From NCBI RefSeq assembly GCF_004359215.1, contig NC_090617.1, forward strand, positions 1,643,241 to 1,672,251: a stretch of 29,011 bases of DNA. Direction: 5' to 3'. Shown here piece after piece: positions 8,004 through 17,470 of this stretch (its first letter is position 1; each line of letters begins with the position of its first letter). The stretch comes from Bremia lactucae. Its lineage: Eukaryota; Oomycota; Peronosporomycetes; Peronosporales; Peronosporaceae. The position numbers and the translations under genes were made by a program. The notes beneath the pieces are model-generated. The model saw only the letters and a list, made by a program, of their open reading frames with translations. It was not told the origin of the DNA and did no database searches.

Positions 8004-8509
8004 TGTACGGGACACCCTTTGCTAGTACTGTTAACCGTACTCGACAACCCACACTGATAAGCTGGGGTGGCTCAGTTACTTCACGTACACGACGTGCAGA
8101 GGGAGATTACAGGTAGCTAAGTAGTCTTAGCTACCAAAATTAGATTTAAGGCTTTTAGAATAGAGAAAAAAAAGTAAAACAGTATTGATAATTTAATCTC
8201 CTACGTAACGATCTTCTATCTCCTACTGACCTAATTATGTTAATAACAAACTATGTATGGCGCCTGCTTGCGCACCGCACAATCGTGTCTTGTGACGATT
8301 GCCGGAGTTGATTTAAACTTAAATTAACCAATCAATAAAACTATTGTCTTCTTGCACGAATAATACCAAATTTGGTAATGTTGGAACTTTTAAGTTGAAT
8401 AAATAATAGAGATAAAAATTTGTACTTTTTTGCCTATTTCCTTTCATAGAAAATAATATTAAATATTACTTTTAAGAAAACTATACTTATGTAACGGACA
8501 CCCCTTACA
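8004..8509 (-). repeat. Element D: 5' LTR, about 506 bp
   Basis: On the minus strand it starts TGTAAGGGGTGTCCGTTACA at 8509 and ends GGGTGTCCCGTACA at 8004, followed by the primer site. Its start resembles the starts of the A and E LTRs (TGTAACGGGGTGTATCGTTA). It is related to the LTR parts at 11431-11697, 12551-12737 and 22779-23126. It does not resemble the 3' LTR assigned to D, so D is probably a composite of two elements. It is AT-rich with no ORF. Confidence 0.75.
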
Positions 8510-9702
8510 TTGCAGGATCTGTAGGGTGCTCCGCACGTAATGGCCCCGACCATTTTACGACGATTCGTCTCGCAGTTGTGATTTCGCAACAGCTTCGGAT
8601 TCGCGTCCTCCGCTGTTCCTAGCGGGAGGTCGATCGTTTCGCTCAATGTTTCTAAGCACTGGGTGGGGCACTACACTCATAGACAAAGTGGCCCGTCTTT
8701 TGTCAACGATTGCATTTTTGCAAATGTTTGTGACTTGAAGAGCGACGTGTCTCGCTCTCCACATACGAGAGGTCCAAAGGTTCTGGACCTCCGTTTCCTT
8801 GTCGACTCGGAGGACAATAAGATCCAGTAGACGAAAGCCTGTTTACGAATGAAGTCCTCCTGTTCCGCTAAAAAGATCACTTGGTCGAGCGACTAGTTCA
8901 AGCTGGATCAGGTGAGCCTTAACTGGACCGTCTGCAAGACCTTTGATAGACACAGTTAACTGTGTTTGTTCATCAATTGGATGACTCACGATACAACTGA
9001 CCAGGCATCGTGTATGCAGGGCATTAGCGGGAAGGTCACGCTTGCCCTGCTTCAAAACCCGGAGCTCGGCTCGAGCCCTGAGTATGGCACGTGACGGCTC
9101 AAATTTTTGCCTGAGCTGGGTTTTAAAGACCTCATACGACCCAAAAACCAATGGGTCGTGAAGCTTGTGCCCTAAGGCCCAATATTTGGCACGTCCAGCT
9201 AAGTTGGACATGCCACATCTCACTTCCGTCGCATCGTCATCGATGCGGCGAGCTTCTATGGCATCGTCTACTTCGACGAAGCATCTTAAAAGAGAGTCGC
9301 CTTCGACTGCCTTAAACTTAGAGGTTTTTATCTGTAAGCTTTCGGGTTGACACGAATGCGTCAGCCCATTAGCAGCACGTAAATACTTCTGTCTCAACAT
9401 TTCTGTGTTGGTAGCCAAAGCTACTTTTGCTGGGCTCCGTCGAGTTCATGTTGTGTGAACTCGCTATGGCCGCATGCTGTTCATCTGTGTCAGAGTGAAC
9501 AGCATTGCGCCAACGGCTGGCCTGCCTACGACCGAACTCATGCGTGCAATCGCTCTCCATTTAAGGTCAAATGAGTAAACCTGTCACGCGTGGCGCGATA
9601 GCCTTCTTGAGGGGATTGAAAGCTCCCTCCTTCTTCATCCAACATGTCCATGTTGGATGGAATGTGCGTAGGCCGTTAAACGGACTACGAAGCGCTACCA
9701 GG
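8510..9702 (-). pseudogene. Element F: gag polyprotein, decayed
   Basis: Gag forms the virus-like particle. The primer site CCTGGTAGCGCTTCG begins at 9702. The N-terminus reads MLDEEGGSFQSPQEGYRATR, then after a frameshift GRRQASRWRNAVHSDTDEQH. The capsid region is open at 9418-8843: EMLRQKYLRAANGL, then YWALGHKLHDP and FKTQLRQKFEPSRAILRARA, which is the conserved Retrotrans_gag helix pattern. Downstream to 8510 the sequence is frameshifted and I do not find a CCHC knuckle. Element H has a close copy of this gag, split between 15951-16455 and 22268-22777, which lets the nested insertion be placed. F ends abruptly at D's 5' LTR. Confidence 0.82.
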
Positions 9703-9744
9703 CGTAACGGGGCACCCTTTTGCTAGTACTGATAACAGTAATAG
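9703..9744 (-). repeat. Element F: 5' LTR stub
   Basis: Only the last 42 bp of an LTR remain (plus strand CGTAACGGGGCACCC then GCTAGTACTG). They match the U5 end of D's 5' LTR and sit directly before the primer site. They are cut at 9744 by the join to element C. Confidence 0.7.
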
Positions 9745-10442
9745 TCATCCTGGCCTTTTCGTGTATTGCACCGCCAAGGCAATAAATTCACAATCGAGAT
9801 GCCTTGTAGGATGCGCACGCATCCTACGTCTTATGTCGGTGGTCTCCAACCCGTAATCCCAGTTCGAGGCTTTTTCAGGTTCCGAAATAAACATATACGG
9901 TCCAAGGCATCCGCAAGAAACTCATGGCTCCGGCTTAGACGTTTTCATTTATCCTTCAAGGGTGCATTTTCTTGACGAGCTGTTCCAGCTCGTTGCAAAG
10001 GGTTAATAGCGCCCGTTCGAGCGATCGCATTTCCCGCTCGGTCTTCCGACCGATAGATGCAAAGATCTCACCGTCGACTGTATGTAATGACGACGATCAC
10101 GCTCATAATCCACGTCCTCCCGCAGTCACTGGAGTGCGCGACTCAGATGATGTCGTCCTCATTCATTAATGGACTTAAATTTTAGAAGCGCTTTTGAAAC
10201 ACCGCAAGGTGAGGGGGGTTCGAAAGAGTTATCTCGTTCGATGTCGAGGGTATCCACTCTCCCAATTTTATTGGAATTCTCGCTTCCAACTGCGCATAGA
10301 TGTTCCGCGTCTCGCCGAACAGTATAACGAGACCCATTTTTTATCCACAAATTCCTTCGGAAAGAGTGCGCTTCGCGCGCTCGTGAAGGAATTGCAAATT
10401 ACAAATCTTTCGCCCATCTCATCAGAAAGGAACTCCCTCTAA
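9745..10442 (+). pseudogene. Element C: pol C-terminus with GPY/F module and chromodomain
   Basis: The GPY/F part at 9745-9880 reads GPFRVLHRQGNKFTIEMP and then MRTHPTSYVGGLQP. After a stop-ridden linker the chromodomain follows at about 10175-10345, with SYLVRCRGYPLSQFYWNS and LAEQYNETH. The Trp of RWRGY has become Cys and the SWEP segment is YWNS, so the aromatic cage is damaged. The frame continues as a tail SFGKSALRALVKELQITNL to 10442. Organisation is the same as in element A 1767-2494. Confidence 0.8.
9956..10075 (-). pseudogene. Element C: antisense coiled-coil reading frame in pol linker
   Basis: Opposite the linker between GPY/F and chromodomain, the minus strand reads GEIFASIGRKTEREMRSLER followed by ALLTLCNELEQLVKKMHP and a TGA at 9956-9958. 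The Leu/hydrophobic spacing is that of a coiled coil. Elements A (1904-2125, 2058-2432), D (6145-6310) and G (12403-12522) have comparable antisense frames at the same place. Confidence 0.4.
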
Positions 10443-10664
10443 TGGGCGTCTAAGAAATACGCCTTTCTACGCATCTTTAACGCAGCAGGGGCATAGGTCT
10501 CCCCATAAGAAGCAAAGTATACCTACCTCTCATAACAAACGTAAGAAACTATTAGCGTGCACCGATTATGTATCTCTTTCCAGAACGATCATGTACCGGA
10601 ATCAAGTTTCTAGCCAGCGTGGCGGCTTCTGTACAAAAGTAGCTTGAACAAGAGATTCACATTC

Positions 10665-11114
10665 TTAGCACGCATGCCGCAAAAAGACATCGATAAAGAC
10701 CTCGAGCTCGTCCTCACCAGACCTTGAAGTCTGGATCAGCCGAACAACGGAATTCTGGATCGTTCGCTCGTCATTCCAGACGGATAAATTTAGGTGCCCG
10801 TAGCAGTCAAGGCTATTTAAGTGGAGCGACACGAGACCTATTGTGGTCCTTCTCCCTTTGACTATAGTTGCCATTCGAGCTGGTATTCCTTTCGAAGTGA
10901 TTTTTACGATCACTTCCTTCCGGTGACGCATGTTAGCACCAACAGCATTGTAATCATCACAAGATGATCCCTCAACAAGTTGTTCGGACGAAATGAACAT
11001 TTTGGCAAACAACTCTTTAGTTGATACGCCCACTGGTTTAGCGGAATCACCTCGGGTGTTCCGGAGGTCAGATGTTTTTGAGTCGGACATTTGACTCATC
11101 AAGCACGCCTCCAA
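10665..11114 (-). pseudogene. Element C: antisense ORF, 149 codons
   Basis: This is the longest open frame in element C and lies antisense to pol between chromodomain and 3' LTR. It begins MEACLMSQMSDSKTSDLRNT and contains KGRRTTIGLVSLHLNSLDCY. It ends with GEDELEVFIDVFLRHAC, which resembles AEEDFYLDAFLKHRW in element A's antisense ORF. Further downstream on the same strand (about 10530-10470) a second block, LCFLWGDLCPCCVKDA, matches LPCLTWGDPYLCCVDN of element A. The sense strand in that second block has stops in C. Between 11114 and the polypurine tract at 11421 the antisense strand is broken, with a readable Ala/Thr-rich stretch (VADETTTADAQASVAGNN), like the N-terminal part of the A and E copies. 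Function unknown. Confidence 0.55.
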
Positions 11115-11420
11115 AATCTTATTCGTCTAGCTCAGTTGAAAGCCGGTCGTATATTTATCGTTAACACAACCTATACCTACATCGGAGTTAATGGCGAGTT
11201 GTTTCCTGCAACAGACGCCTGAGCGTCCGCTGTTGTAGTCTCATCAGCAACTACACCTAGTCGCGCAGAGCTGCCTTAAAGGCAAACCGCATGGACATGT
11301 TAAACATGCAATGAATTGGTTGCCAATGCGTTTGCAAACCAGCAAGTAGTCTTTTTCGTAGAGATACACAATAGTACTCTTCTTAAATCTTTATATCAGT
11401 CACTATAGTGACTGATGTAT

Positions 11421-11430
11421 AAGGGCGGGA
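11421..11430 (+). promoter_or_regulatory. Element C: polypurine tract
   Basis: AAGGGCGGGA is directly followed by TGTGACGGG, the start of an LTR. It differs by one base from the AAGGGAGGGA of element A and confirms the plus orientation of C. Confidence 0.75.
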
Positions 11431-11697
11431 TGTGACGGGTAGTAATATTATAACCTACAAAAGGAACAATAAAGGAGAACAACCTAATTATTTTAGTCGT
11501 TCCATTTCGAATATTACCATACACGAGATTTACTGCAACGGCATTGCGATAGTTCTGTTCATTGGTTAATTTCAGTCTTTAAAATCAACTCCGCCAATCG
11601 CTGCTAGACGCGCGAATGGGCAGTAAGCAATAAGTCGCAATACATACTAAGTTTGATATATTACGTCAATTAAGAAGATAGCGTTACGTATCCGATT
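11431..11697 (+). repeat. Element C: 3' LTR, truncated
   Basis: The LTR starts TGTGACGGGTAGTAATATTA. Its second half has CAACTCCGCCAATCGCTGCT and AGACGCGCGAATGGGCAGT, also present in the LTR at 22779-23126 and, in reverse, in diverged form in D's 5' LTR. It breaks off near 11697 where integrase coding sequence of another element begins. Confidence 0.65.
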
Positions 11698-12402
11698 CAT
11701 TATGTCAACTTCTGACCATCCTTAAAGATATGGTCGGACAGAACGTGCAACTCGTGTCCTCGTAGAGATATTTTGAGATTACGTCCACTCATTTACGAGT
11801 TGGAGAGCGTTTTTGTCAATGACAACAGAACTTGATATTAATAATTCGGTGCGTGCATTGACAAACCACACACCGTTATTTGTAAACGGCTTACGATATC
11901 CACGCATACCCACCTTGTAAGAGTGTAACTCTAGCTTAAAAGGAGGGTCTCGCGCGAGTTAAGACCGATCTGGCTATTGCTCACTACACATTGATTCACC
12001 AGTGTGAAAGATACCGATGTTGATCTGAACAACATCGAAGAAGACAAACTCAGCAGTAGCAAAGAGGCTATTGCTGACTTTGTTAATAACGATGCTGATA
12101 TTTTCAGCACCGACAATGGTAATATCAGTGAGAGCAATGGCGCTTTCACTGAAGAGGGAAATGATCTTCGCAGTACAAAAGTACTGAGTCAGCAGGTTAA
12201 TTGCTGTTGGCTCGAGAAGCAGTGACCCGCTTCCTACGAGAGTCTACCGCTGATGCGGTAAATCTTCCGAATTGAAATGCTAGCAAAAGGGAAGAGGAAA
12301 TGCTAATTTATTTAAGATAAACAGTTTAGTCTTACTGTCTACGGTAAACTTTCATAAACACGTAGCGACGAATGCGAGCAGTAACATTACTGCTCAAGTA
12401 TG
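11698..12402 (+). pseudogene. Element G: integrase core fragment and downstream linker
   Basis: The plus strand reads MSTSDHP, GRTERATRVLVEIF (catalytic Glu in TER), INNSVRALTNHTPLFVNGLR and YPRIPTL, the second half of an integrase core, with at least three stops. It aligns with element A 1124-1450. Downstream, 12004-12225 is an acidic frame (DVDLNNIEEDKLSSSKEAIA) corresponding to A's 1451-1746, and 12320-12400 corresponds to A's stretch before the GPY/F module. It begins abruptly at the join with C's LTR. Confidence 0.72.
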
Positions 12403-12522
12403 TCAACCCGTTCGTTCAGCGTCATCCCGTAACTCGCGAATGACACGGTTGCGAGCAAGTCGTTCAACATGCGGGTCCGACGAGTATGTTGTTCCTGGTT
12501 TATCCTCCTCCTTCACATACAT
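12403..12522 (-). pseudogene. Element G: antisense coiled-coil reading frame, 39 codons
   Basis: The minus strand reads MYVKEEDKPGTTYSSDPHVE then RLARNRVIRELRDDAERTG and a stop. It lies at the end of G's pol linker, where elements A, C and D also have antisense coiled-coil frames. It is short, so coding is uncertain. Confidence 0.3.
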
Positions 12523-12550
12523 TGATGGACTTAAGGCGTGAGAAGCGCTT

Positions 12551-12737
12551 TCTGTTAAGGGGCACCTTTCGCTAGTACTGTCTCAGTACTAAATAACCTA
12601 TACTGATAACAGCGAAGGCAAAGGTGCCTCCGAATACTTCCCGTTTACAACATGCAGAGAAGGGTTCTAAGCGGCTATGAATTCTTAAAACTAATGGTCA
12701 ATACTAAGGTAGAATTAGCATAGTAAAAAAAACTTCA
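12551..12737 (-). repeat. LTR remnant
   Basis: The stretch contains AAGGGGCACCTTTCGCTAGT and GTACTGTCTCAGTAC, then a region with GCAGAGAAGGGTTCTAAG, matching the U5-side half of D's 5' LTR (8004 onward) in the same orientation. It is truncated on its right by element H's integrase. No ORF. Confidence 0.55.
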
Positions 12738-13440
12738 CTATAATACTATGCTCCTCACAATTGATTTGAACACGGATTGACAAAACTCCGCCGTGAACCG
12801 GTGATCTCGATCCGAAACTAGTTCATGAGGTAAATCAAGGAGGCAAAATATCGCTTTGATAAAGACACGAGCACAGCCTTCGGCTGTGAGCGACTTCGAG
12901 AACGCAACCAGATGATTCATCTCGCTGAATTTAACTACGAACACAAGAAAAATGGTATTCTTGTCCGTAACAATGGACTGGTCAGCACTCGGCCGGAACA
13001 GTCAGAGACTGTTACGTTATGAAGGGCTAGGTTCACCCGTTGATAAACCTCGTAAGCACGCAAGTTCTTTTTTCTTCTTGCGCTTAAGCTCATACTGGCA
13101 GTAAAAGTCGCGACTAACTCTGAGGTTACACGATACCCAGCGTGACAGTTTTACACGATGCTCAAGCGAATCAGTGCGAGTAGGAAGGATGAAACGAAAT
13201 GTGTCGCCTGCAATAGCTGTATAACATAGCCATTGTGTGTCCAAATCTGACGATGATCGATACAATATTGAAAATTCCTAAAAGGACTGTGGTGATGGAT
13301 TTCAGAGGTGATTTATCAATCCATTTCTTAGCCTTATCGTCTTGACAAGCTCCTCTTACGTCGTCAAGTAATGTTGACGACGGAACACTTATTGTTGCAA
13401 CAGGGGGCTTACCCTCGCTGTTGATTTGCGCAGTCGGCAC
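12738..13440 (-). pseudogene. Element H: integrase, decayed
   Basis: Minus-strand pieces in order are: a linker frame at 13440-13171; the zinc-binding region at 13265-13017 (AIAGDTFRFILPTRTDS, CNLRVSRDFYCQYEL), where the HHCC residues are mostly lost; and core at 12944-12738 (VVKFSEMNHLVAFSKSLTAE, LDLPHELVSDRDHRFTAEF), which keeps the second catalytic Asp in VSDRD. The first-Asp and Glu segments are missing or shifted. It follows RNase H and RT of the same element in correct order. Confidence 0.78.
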
Positions 13441-13870
13441 AAAATCAGGCCGGCGCTCAAGGGCATTAGCGACGACATTAAGTGTGCTGATTTGTATTCC
13501 ACGGAGAAGTTATACTCCGCGAAAAAAAAACATGCATCTCGCCATTCTTTGCAAGAGGTGTGGACTGTTTACGGTCGTGCTTAAGGACGTATGCTCCGTA
13601 TATGCAAATAAAGGTCTATCTCCTAAGAGATAGACGAAAAGCTTAGTCAGTGCATAATTCATGGCAATGAGTTTCTTGTCATGCCCTCCGTAATTACGCT
13701 TATCTGGTTGCAGCTGAAGCAACTGACAGCAGACGACGCGCCCTGCGCAGTCTGTGTCAAATTAGATTATCCTACAGTCGATTGTAAAACCACTGGCGTC
13801 ACAGACCACATGAAATGTTATGTCTTGGTCTGCAATCGCTTAGATCAGCGATTGCATCAAGCTTTGTTGA
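13405..13870 (-). pseudogene. Element H: RNase H, decayed
   Basis: The minus strand reads DQDITFHVVCDASGFTIDC (first Asp kept), a stop, then LQLQPDKRNYGGHDKKLIAM and YTEHTSLSTTVNSPH, where TDH has become TEH. The residue pattern parallels element A's RNase H almost position by position. Element A has DQDRPFHVVCDASDFAIGC at the same place, so A and H are close relatives. The 3' boundary with integrase is approximate. Confidence 0.8.
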
Positions 13871-13899
13871 CCTTCAAAGAAACGCTGAGAATTAGGATT

Positions 13900-15030
13900 C
13901 CATGAGCATTTTTCAGTTTTCTTTAGCAATAAGAAAGGGGTGCTATTATTGTGGCATAATACTTATGTGAATACATCGCTAAGCTGAGGAACTTACGAAG
14001 TCACTTGACATCGGCTGGCACCGGCCAGTAGGTAAACGCCTTGATATTTCCGGGATCGGGGCGTACACGATGTTTCACCACGCTGCACCCAAGAAGTGGT
14101 ATTTCGCTTGCAGCAAATATTCACTTCTTGAGATTTGCATACAAGTTATGCTCACGCATAAGTATAAGAGCTTATAGACGTGTGTACAATATACTGCAAG
14201 TCCGACGTTCCGTTCAAGGCTCGGCTGCGAACGAAGACATCAACATGATAACTCGGTCTGAAATATCCCGCCGATCTTAACTTTTGGTTACACATTTGTT
14301 GAATGAAGCAGGGGCGTTACTAAGCCTTTAAAGCATTAGCAGCCATTCTCGAAGCATACCGCTTGCGCTGCTTACTGCTGTGAGTGGAATAATCTATTGA
14401 CACAAGGGTCCGATAGAACGCATCCATCAGATACCTGAACGAGATGTTGGACTCTTTGACATGCCATCAATGATTACGTTATTTTTCAGTATCGACATTT
14501 GAGCCGGTACCGTTGCAGTATTATTAAATGCACTATCCGCTTCACTGATGTTGCCTTGCGCCCACATAATGTCGGATAGCTATGTGGGGAGGTAGACCTG
14601 TCACATGGCCTACTGCTAAGCGATTGGCGAAGAGCTTGTCGATCGCTGCTACTCATTTGCGAGGCAGTGGCCACTGCTTCGCAGCACGCCACTTCGTATC
14701 TGGTATCTGGTATCAGGTCGATTTCGAGTCGAGTGGCTTTAACCTTAGGCAACTCGCACGGTACCGAATCAGGGCACACATCCTTGAATTCCATCAAATT
14801 CTTATAGAAAGGATTTGTTTTAAACGGCTCACAGGTTTGAAAAGCAAAGCGTTAAATTCGTATTCTCATCGAAAATACTTTCGTTCATCGATGAGCTGCT
14901 AACGTAATATTACCGATCACATATCGGCCACGCTCTCATCTTCTGTGACGAGAACGCAGATCTGCTTGACATTGCCACTAAGCAGATCACACAAGAACCG
15001 TTTCGATTCTAGCGTTGGAAACTAAGTTAT
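13900..15030 (-). pseudogene. Element H: reverse transcriptase, decayed
   Basis: The stretch aligns over about 1 kb with element D's RT (6460-7600) at nucleotide level. Readable pieces include FLCDLLSGNVKQICVLVTED (N-terminal extension), FKDVCPDSVPCELPKVKATR with LEIDLIPDTRYE (the conserved block before the RT fingers), and remnants of the palm. Many stops and frameshifts are present. The Y-x-D-D motif region near 14245 reads without a recognisable catalytic pair. It is non-functional. Confidence 0.75.
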
Positions 15031-15761
15031 CTCCGAAGTTAAGAATGGAGGCGCTATGAAATCAAGTTTATAATCGCCTACAGTTGATCCGTTGTTTACC
15101 AAGACTTTTAAAGTCTCGATTTTTGCCTCGCAATTTTCCCACAGGTTCCTGGGGACTTAGCTCCTCGGAATATGGGGGATTTGCCTCCTCAAGTTTAAGT
15201 GAACTTACTCCCTTATTTATTTAAAAAGTACCCCTCCAACTGCCTCGAGCTGTTGTTGCAATTCCACAGCGAAATATCTTACAATCGATCTATGATTTCG
15301 AGCTGTCTCTTATAGATAGGCGCTTAAATCTCCTTGAAAGTTGTTCTCGATGCAAGCATCCTCGTTTCAAACCATCCGACTTATTCGAGTGGTCGATCTT
15401 CGGCGCTGCCTGTGTCTGTAATATATAACATCACAGTATGTTGGGTTGTCACACTGGTGTCTTGTGCAGTCGTACTAGCGATCGAATTACAAGTGAGGCC
15501 ATCGCATTCAATTGTAGAATGTCCACGCTCGTGGGCGCTCGAAGACGTTCATAAGATGACCAAATGATGAGCATAGACAGGCTCATCATATGGCTATCTT
15601 ATGAACGTCTTCGAGCGCCCACAAGCGTGTGGACATTCTACGTACTATATCAATGCTGACAATTATACATGGCTCGTATTTTCTGATTCATGAAATCCCC
15701 CAGGATGACAACAAATTTGTAATTCAAAATAAGAACAATGAAATCATTATCGTGTAAACTT
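15031..15761 (-). other. Element H: protease-RT spacer, decayed, containing a long inverted repeat
   Basis: This 730-base stretch lies between the protease and RT remnants. I can read no conserved domain on the minus strand. The plus-strand frame at 15334-15567 (77 codons) has a hydrophobic run (VIYNITVCWVVTLVSCAVVL), but it lies antisense and partly inside the inverted repeat, so I do not call it a gene. Confidence 0.45.
15515..15640. repeat. Long imperfect inverted repeat, arms about 58 and 60 bp
   Basis: The left arm 15515-15572 begins TAGAATGTCCACGC and ends AAATGATGAGC. The right arm 15581-15640 is its reverse complement with a few substitutions and a 2-base length difference. The 8-base spacer is ATAGACAG. 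The central block GGGCGCTCGAAGACGTTCAT is identical in both arms. It would form a long hairpin. Confidence 0.93.
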
Positions 15762-15950
15762 CTAGCGTGTATTGGATTCCAACAACAGGTTCTTAAACTG
15801 TTGCAGATGCGTATGTTTCCAGGGCACTGTCATCCTCGTTAGAGGTATATCGACAATATTGAGCCTGCGATATTCCAGCGATTGACATCGAATGTAATTG
15901 CTCAACGCCCCACAATCAACTAGGAAACGAAGTGACCAATCCTTTGTCAC
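15762..15950 (-). pseudogene. Element H: retropepsin-like aspartic protease fragment
   Basis: The minus strand reads RFLVDCGALSNYIRCQSLE, the flap-side block of the Ty3/gypsy protease. The catalytic D-[ST]-G triplet reads DCG, so the second residue is changed. The following LNIVDIPLTRMTVPW matches the family's downstream beta strands loosely. It lies between gag and RT, as expected for this element. Confidence 0.68.
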
Positions 15951-16455
15951 TTAAAATTGCATGGCGATTGAGCGTAATGTCATCACCAGAGGTAAAAACT
16001 TCGTAAAGCGACCTGCAAATTCTTTTGACTTTGCTGGATCAGTAGGGCGCGCTCTCCACCTCCTGACCCTGACCGTTTTTGGTGATCCGCCTCGCCGTTG
16101 TATTTTCGCAACAGCTTAGAATCTGAATCCTCTGCTACTCTTAGCGGGAGGTTGATCGCCTCGCTTGGTACTAGGCGTGGGCGCTAGATTCATAGTCTTA
16201 GTGCCCTGTCCTTTGACAGTGATTGCATCTTTGCAATCGCTTGTAAATCGACGAGCGAGGCTTCTCGCTGTCAATATAATAGAGGTCCATTATTTCGGGA
16301 CCTCTGATTTCTCGTCTTCTCGATGGACGATAAGAACCCGAATGGACAAAAGCCCATTTTAGGCTGAAGTCGTCCTAATCCGCTATAGAGATCGCATGAT
16401 CTAGCGTCTCTCATTCGAGGCGAAATAGGTGGGTCTTGACAGAACCATCCGCAAA
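15951..16455 (-). pseudogene. Element H: gag, C-terminal part, split by element I
   Basis: The stretch aligns with element F's gag (about 8520-8933). Shared blocks on the plus strand include TTTTCGCAACAGCTT-like and CTTAGCGGGAGGTTGATCG versus CCTAGCGGGAGGTCGATCG. It ends at GAACCATCCGCAAA, where element I begins. Element F continues uninterrupted with GCAAGACC, and in H that continuation appears after element I at 22268. The reading frame is broken in several places. Confidence 0.75.
16451..16455. repeat. Target-site duplication of element I, left copy
   Basis: GCAAA lies directly before the LTR end at 16456. The right copy at 22268-22272 is GCAAG, 4 of 5 bases identical. Element F, which lacks the insertion, has a single GCAAG at this point. 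Confidence 0.7.
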
Positions 16456-16870
16456 TGTAGGCGGGTACGTCGTAATGCGGCCACGCTCTACTTAGACATA
16501 CACCCCAGCACAGCGAGGAAGCGGTTTAACCTGCTTCTCTTGCGTGCAGTGAGGTAGTTGTGGTGGGTGCGTTAGCGACCCCACCCAACGCACTAAGTAC
16601 TCTGGTTAAGTGTCGTCACGGGAGCGGCAATCCGCTCCTCGTGCGCACTTACCAAGTAGGAAGTAGTTTTCAGACTGATTTATATTTAATCGTATTAAAT
16701 ACAAAAACCTAGTTTTACCAATCAAAATGTCGTCTCTATAAAATACACTTAATATGTATTGCAAGAGTATCTTTCTAGATACCTCGCGTAACGGATGACG
16801 CTAGGCGTCATCCCTCCTAATGCGAATGCTTCCATGTGCATCACATACACAAGGGTTGGTCACAAATGTG
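16456..16870 (-). repeat. Element I: 3' LTR, cut by assembly gap
   Basis: Plus strand begins TGTAGGCGGGTACGT and matches 21728-22150 with scattered substitutions. It contains a perfect hairpin GGATGACGC-TAG-GCGTCATCC at about 16793-16813. The outer end of about 115 bp, the polypurine tract and the pol end should lie in the N stretch. Confidence 0.88.
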
Positions 16871-17470
16871 NNNNNNNNNNNNNNNNNNNNNNNNNNNNNN
16901 NNNNNNNNNNNNNNNNNNNNNNNNNNNNNNNNNNNNNNNNNNNNNNNNNNNNNNNNNNNNNNNNNNNNNNNNNNNNNNNNNNNNNNNNNNNNNNNNNNNN
17001 NNNNNNNNNNNNNNNNNNNNNNNNNNNNNNNNNNNNNNNNNNNNNNNNNNNNNNNNNNNNNNNNNNNNNNNNNNNNNNNNNNNNNNNNNNNNNNNNNNNN
17101 NNNNNNNNNNNNNNNNNNNNNNNNNNNNNNNNNNNNNNNNNNNNNNNNNNNNNNNNNNNNNNNNNNNNNNNNNNNNNNNNNNNNNNNNNNNNNNNNNNNN
17201 NNNNNNNNNNNNNNNNNNNNNNNNNNNNNNNNNNNNNNNNNNNNNNNNNNNNNNNNNNNNNNNNNNNNNNNNNNNNNNNNNNNNNNNNNNNNNNNNNNNN
17301 NNNNNNNNNNNNNNNNNNNNNNNNNNNNNNNNNNNNNNNNNNNNNNNNNNNNNNNNNNNNNNNNNNNNNNNNNNNNNNNNNNNNNNNNNNNNNNNNNNNN
17401 NNNNNNNNNNNNNNNNNNNNNNNNNNNNNNNNNNNNNNNNNNNNNNNNNNNNNNNNNNNNNNNNNNNNNN
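16871..17470. other. Assembly gap, 600 N
   Basis: All bases are N. By comparison with the 5' LTR, about 115 bp of 3' LTR should be inside, plus the polypurine tract and whatever follows the GPY/F module (chromodomain, and possibly an antisense ORF). The round length suggests the true size may be unknown. Confidence 0.99.

Noticed and set aside
15334..15567. Plus-strand frame with a hydrophobic run
   Set aside because: It lies antisense inside decayed element H, ends inside the inverted repeat and has no recognisable family.
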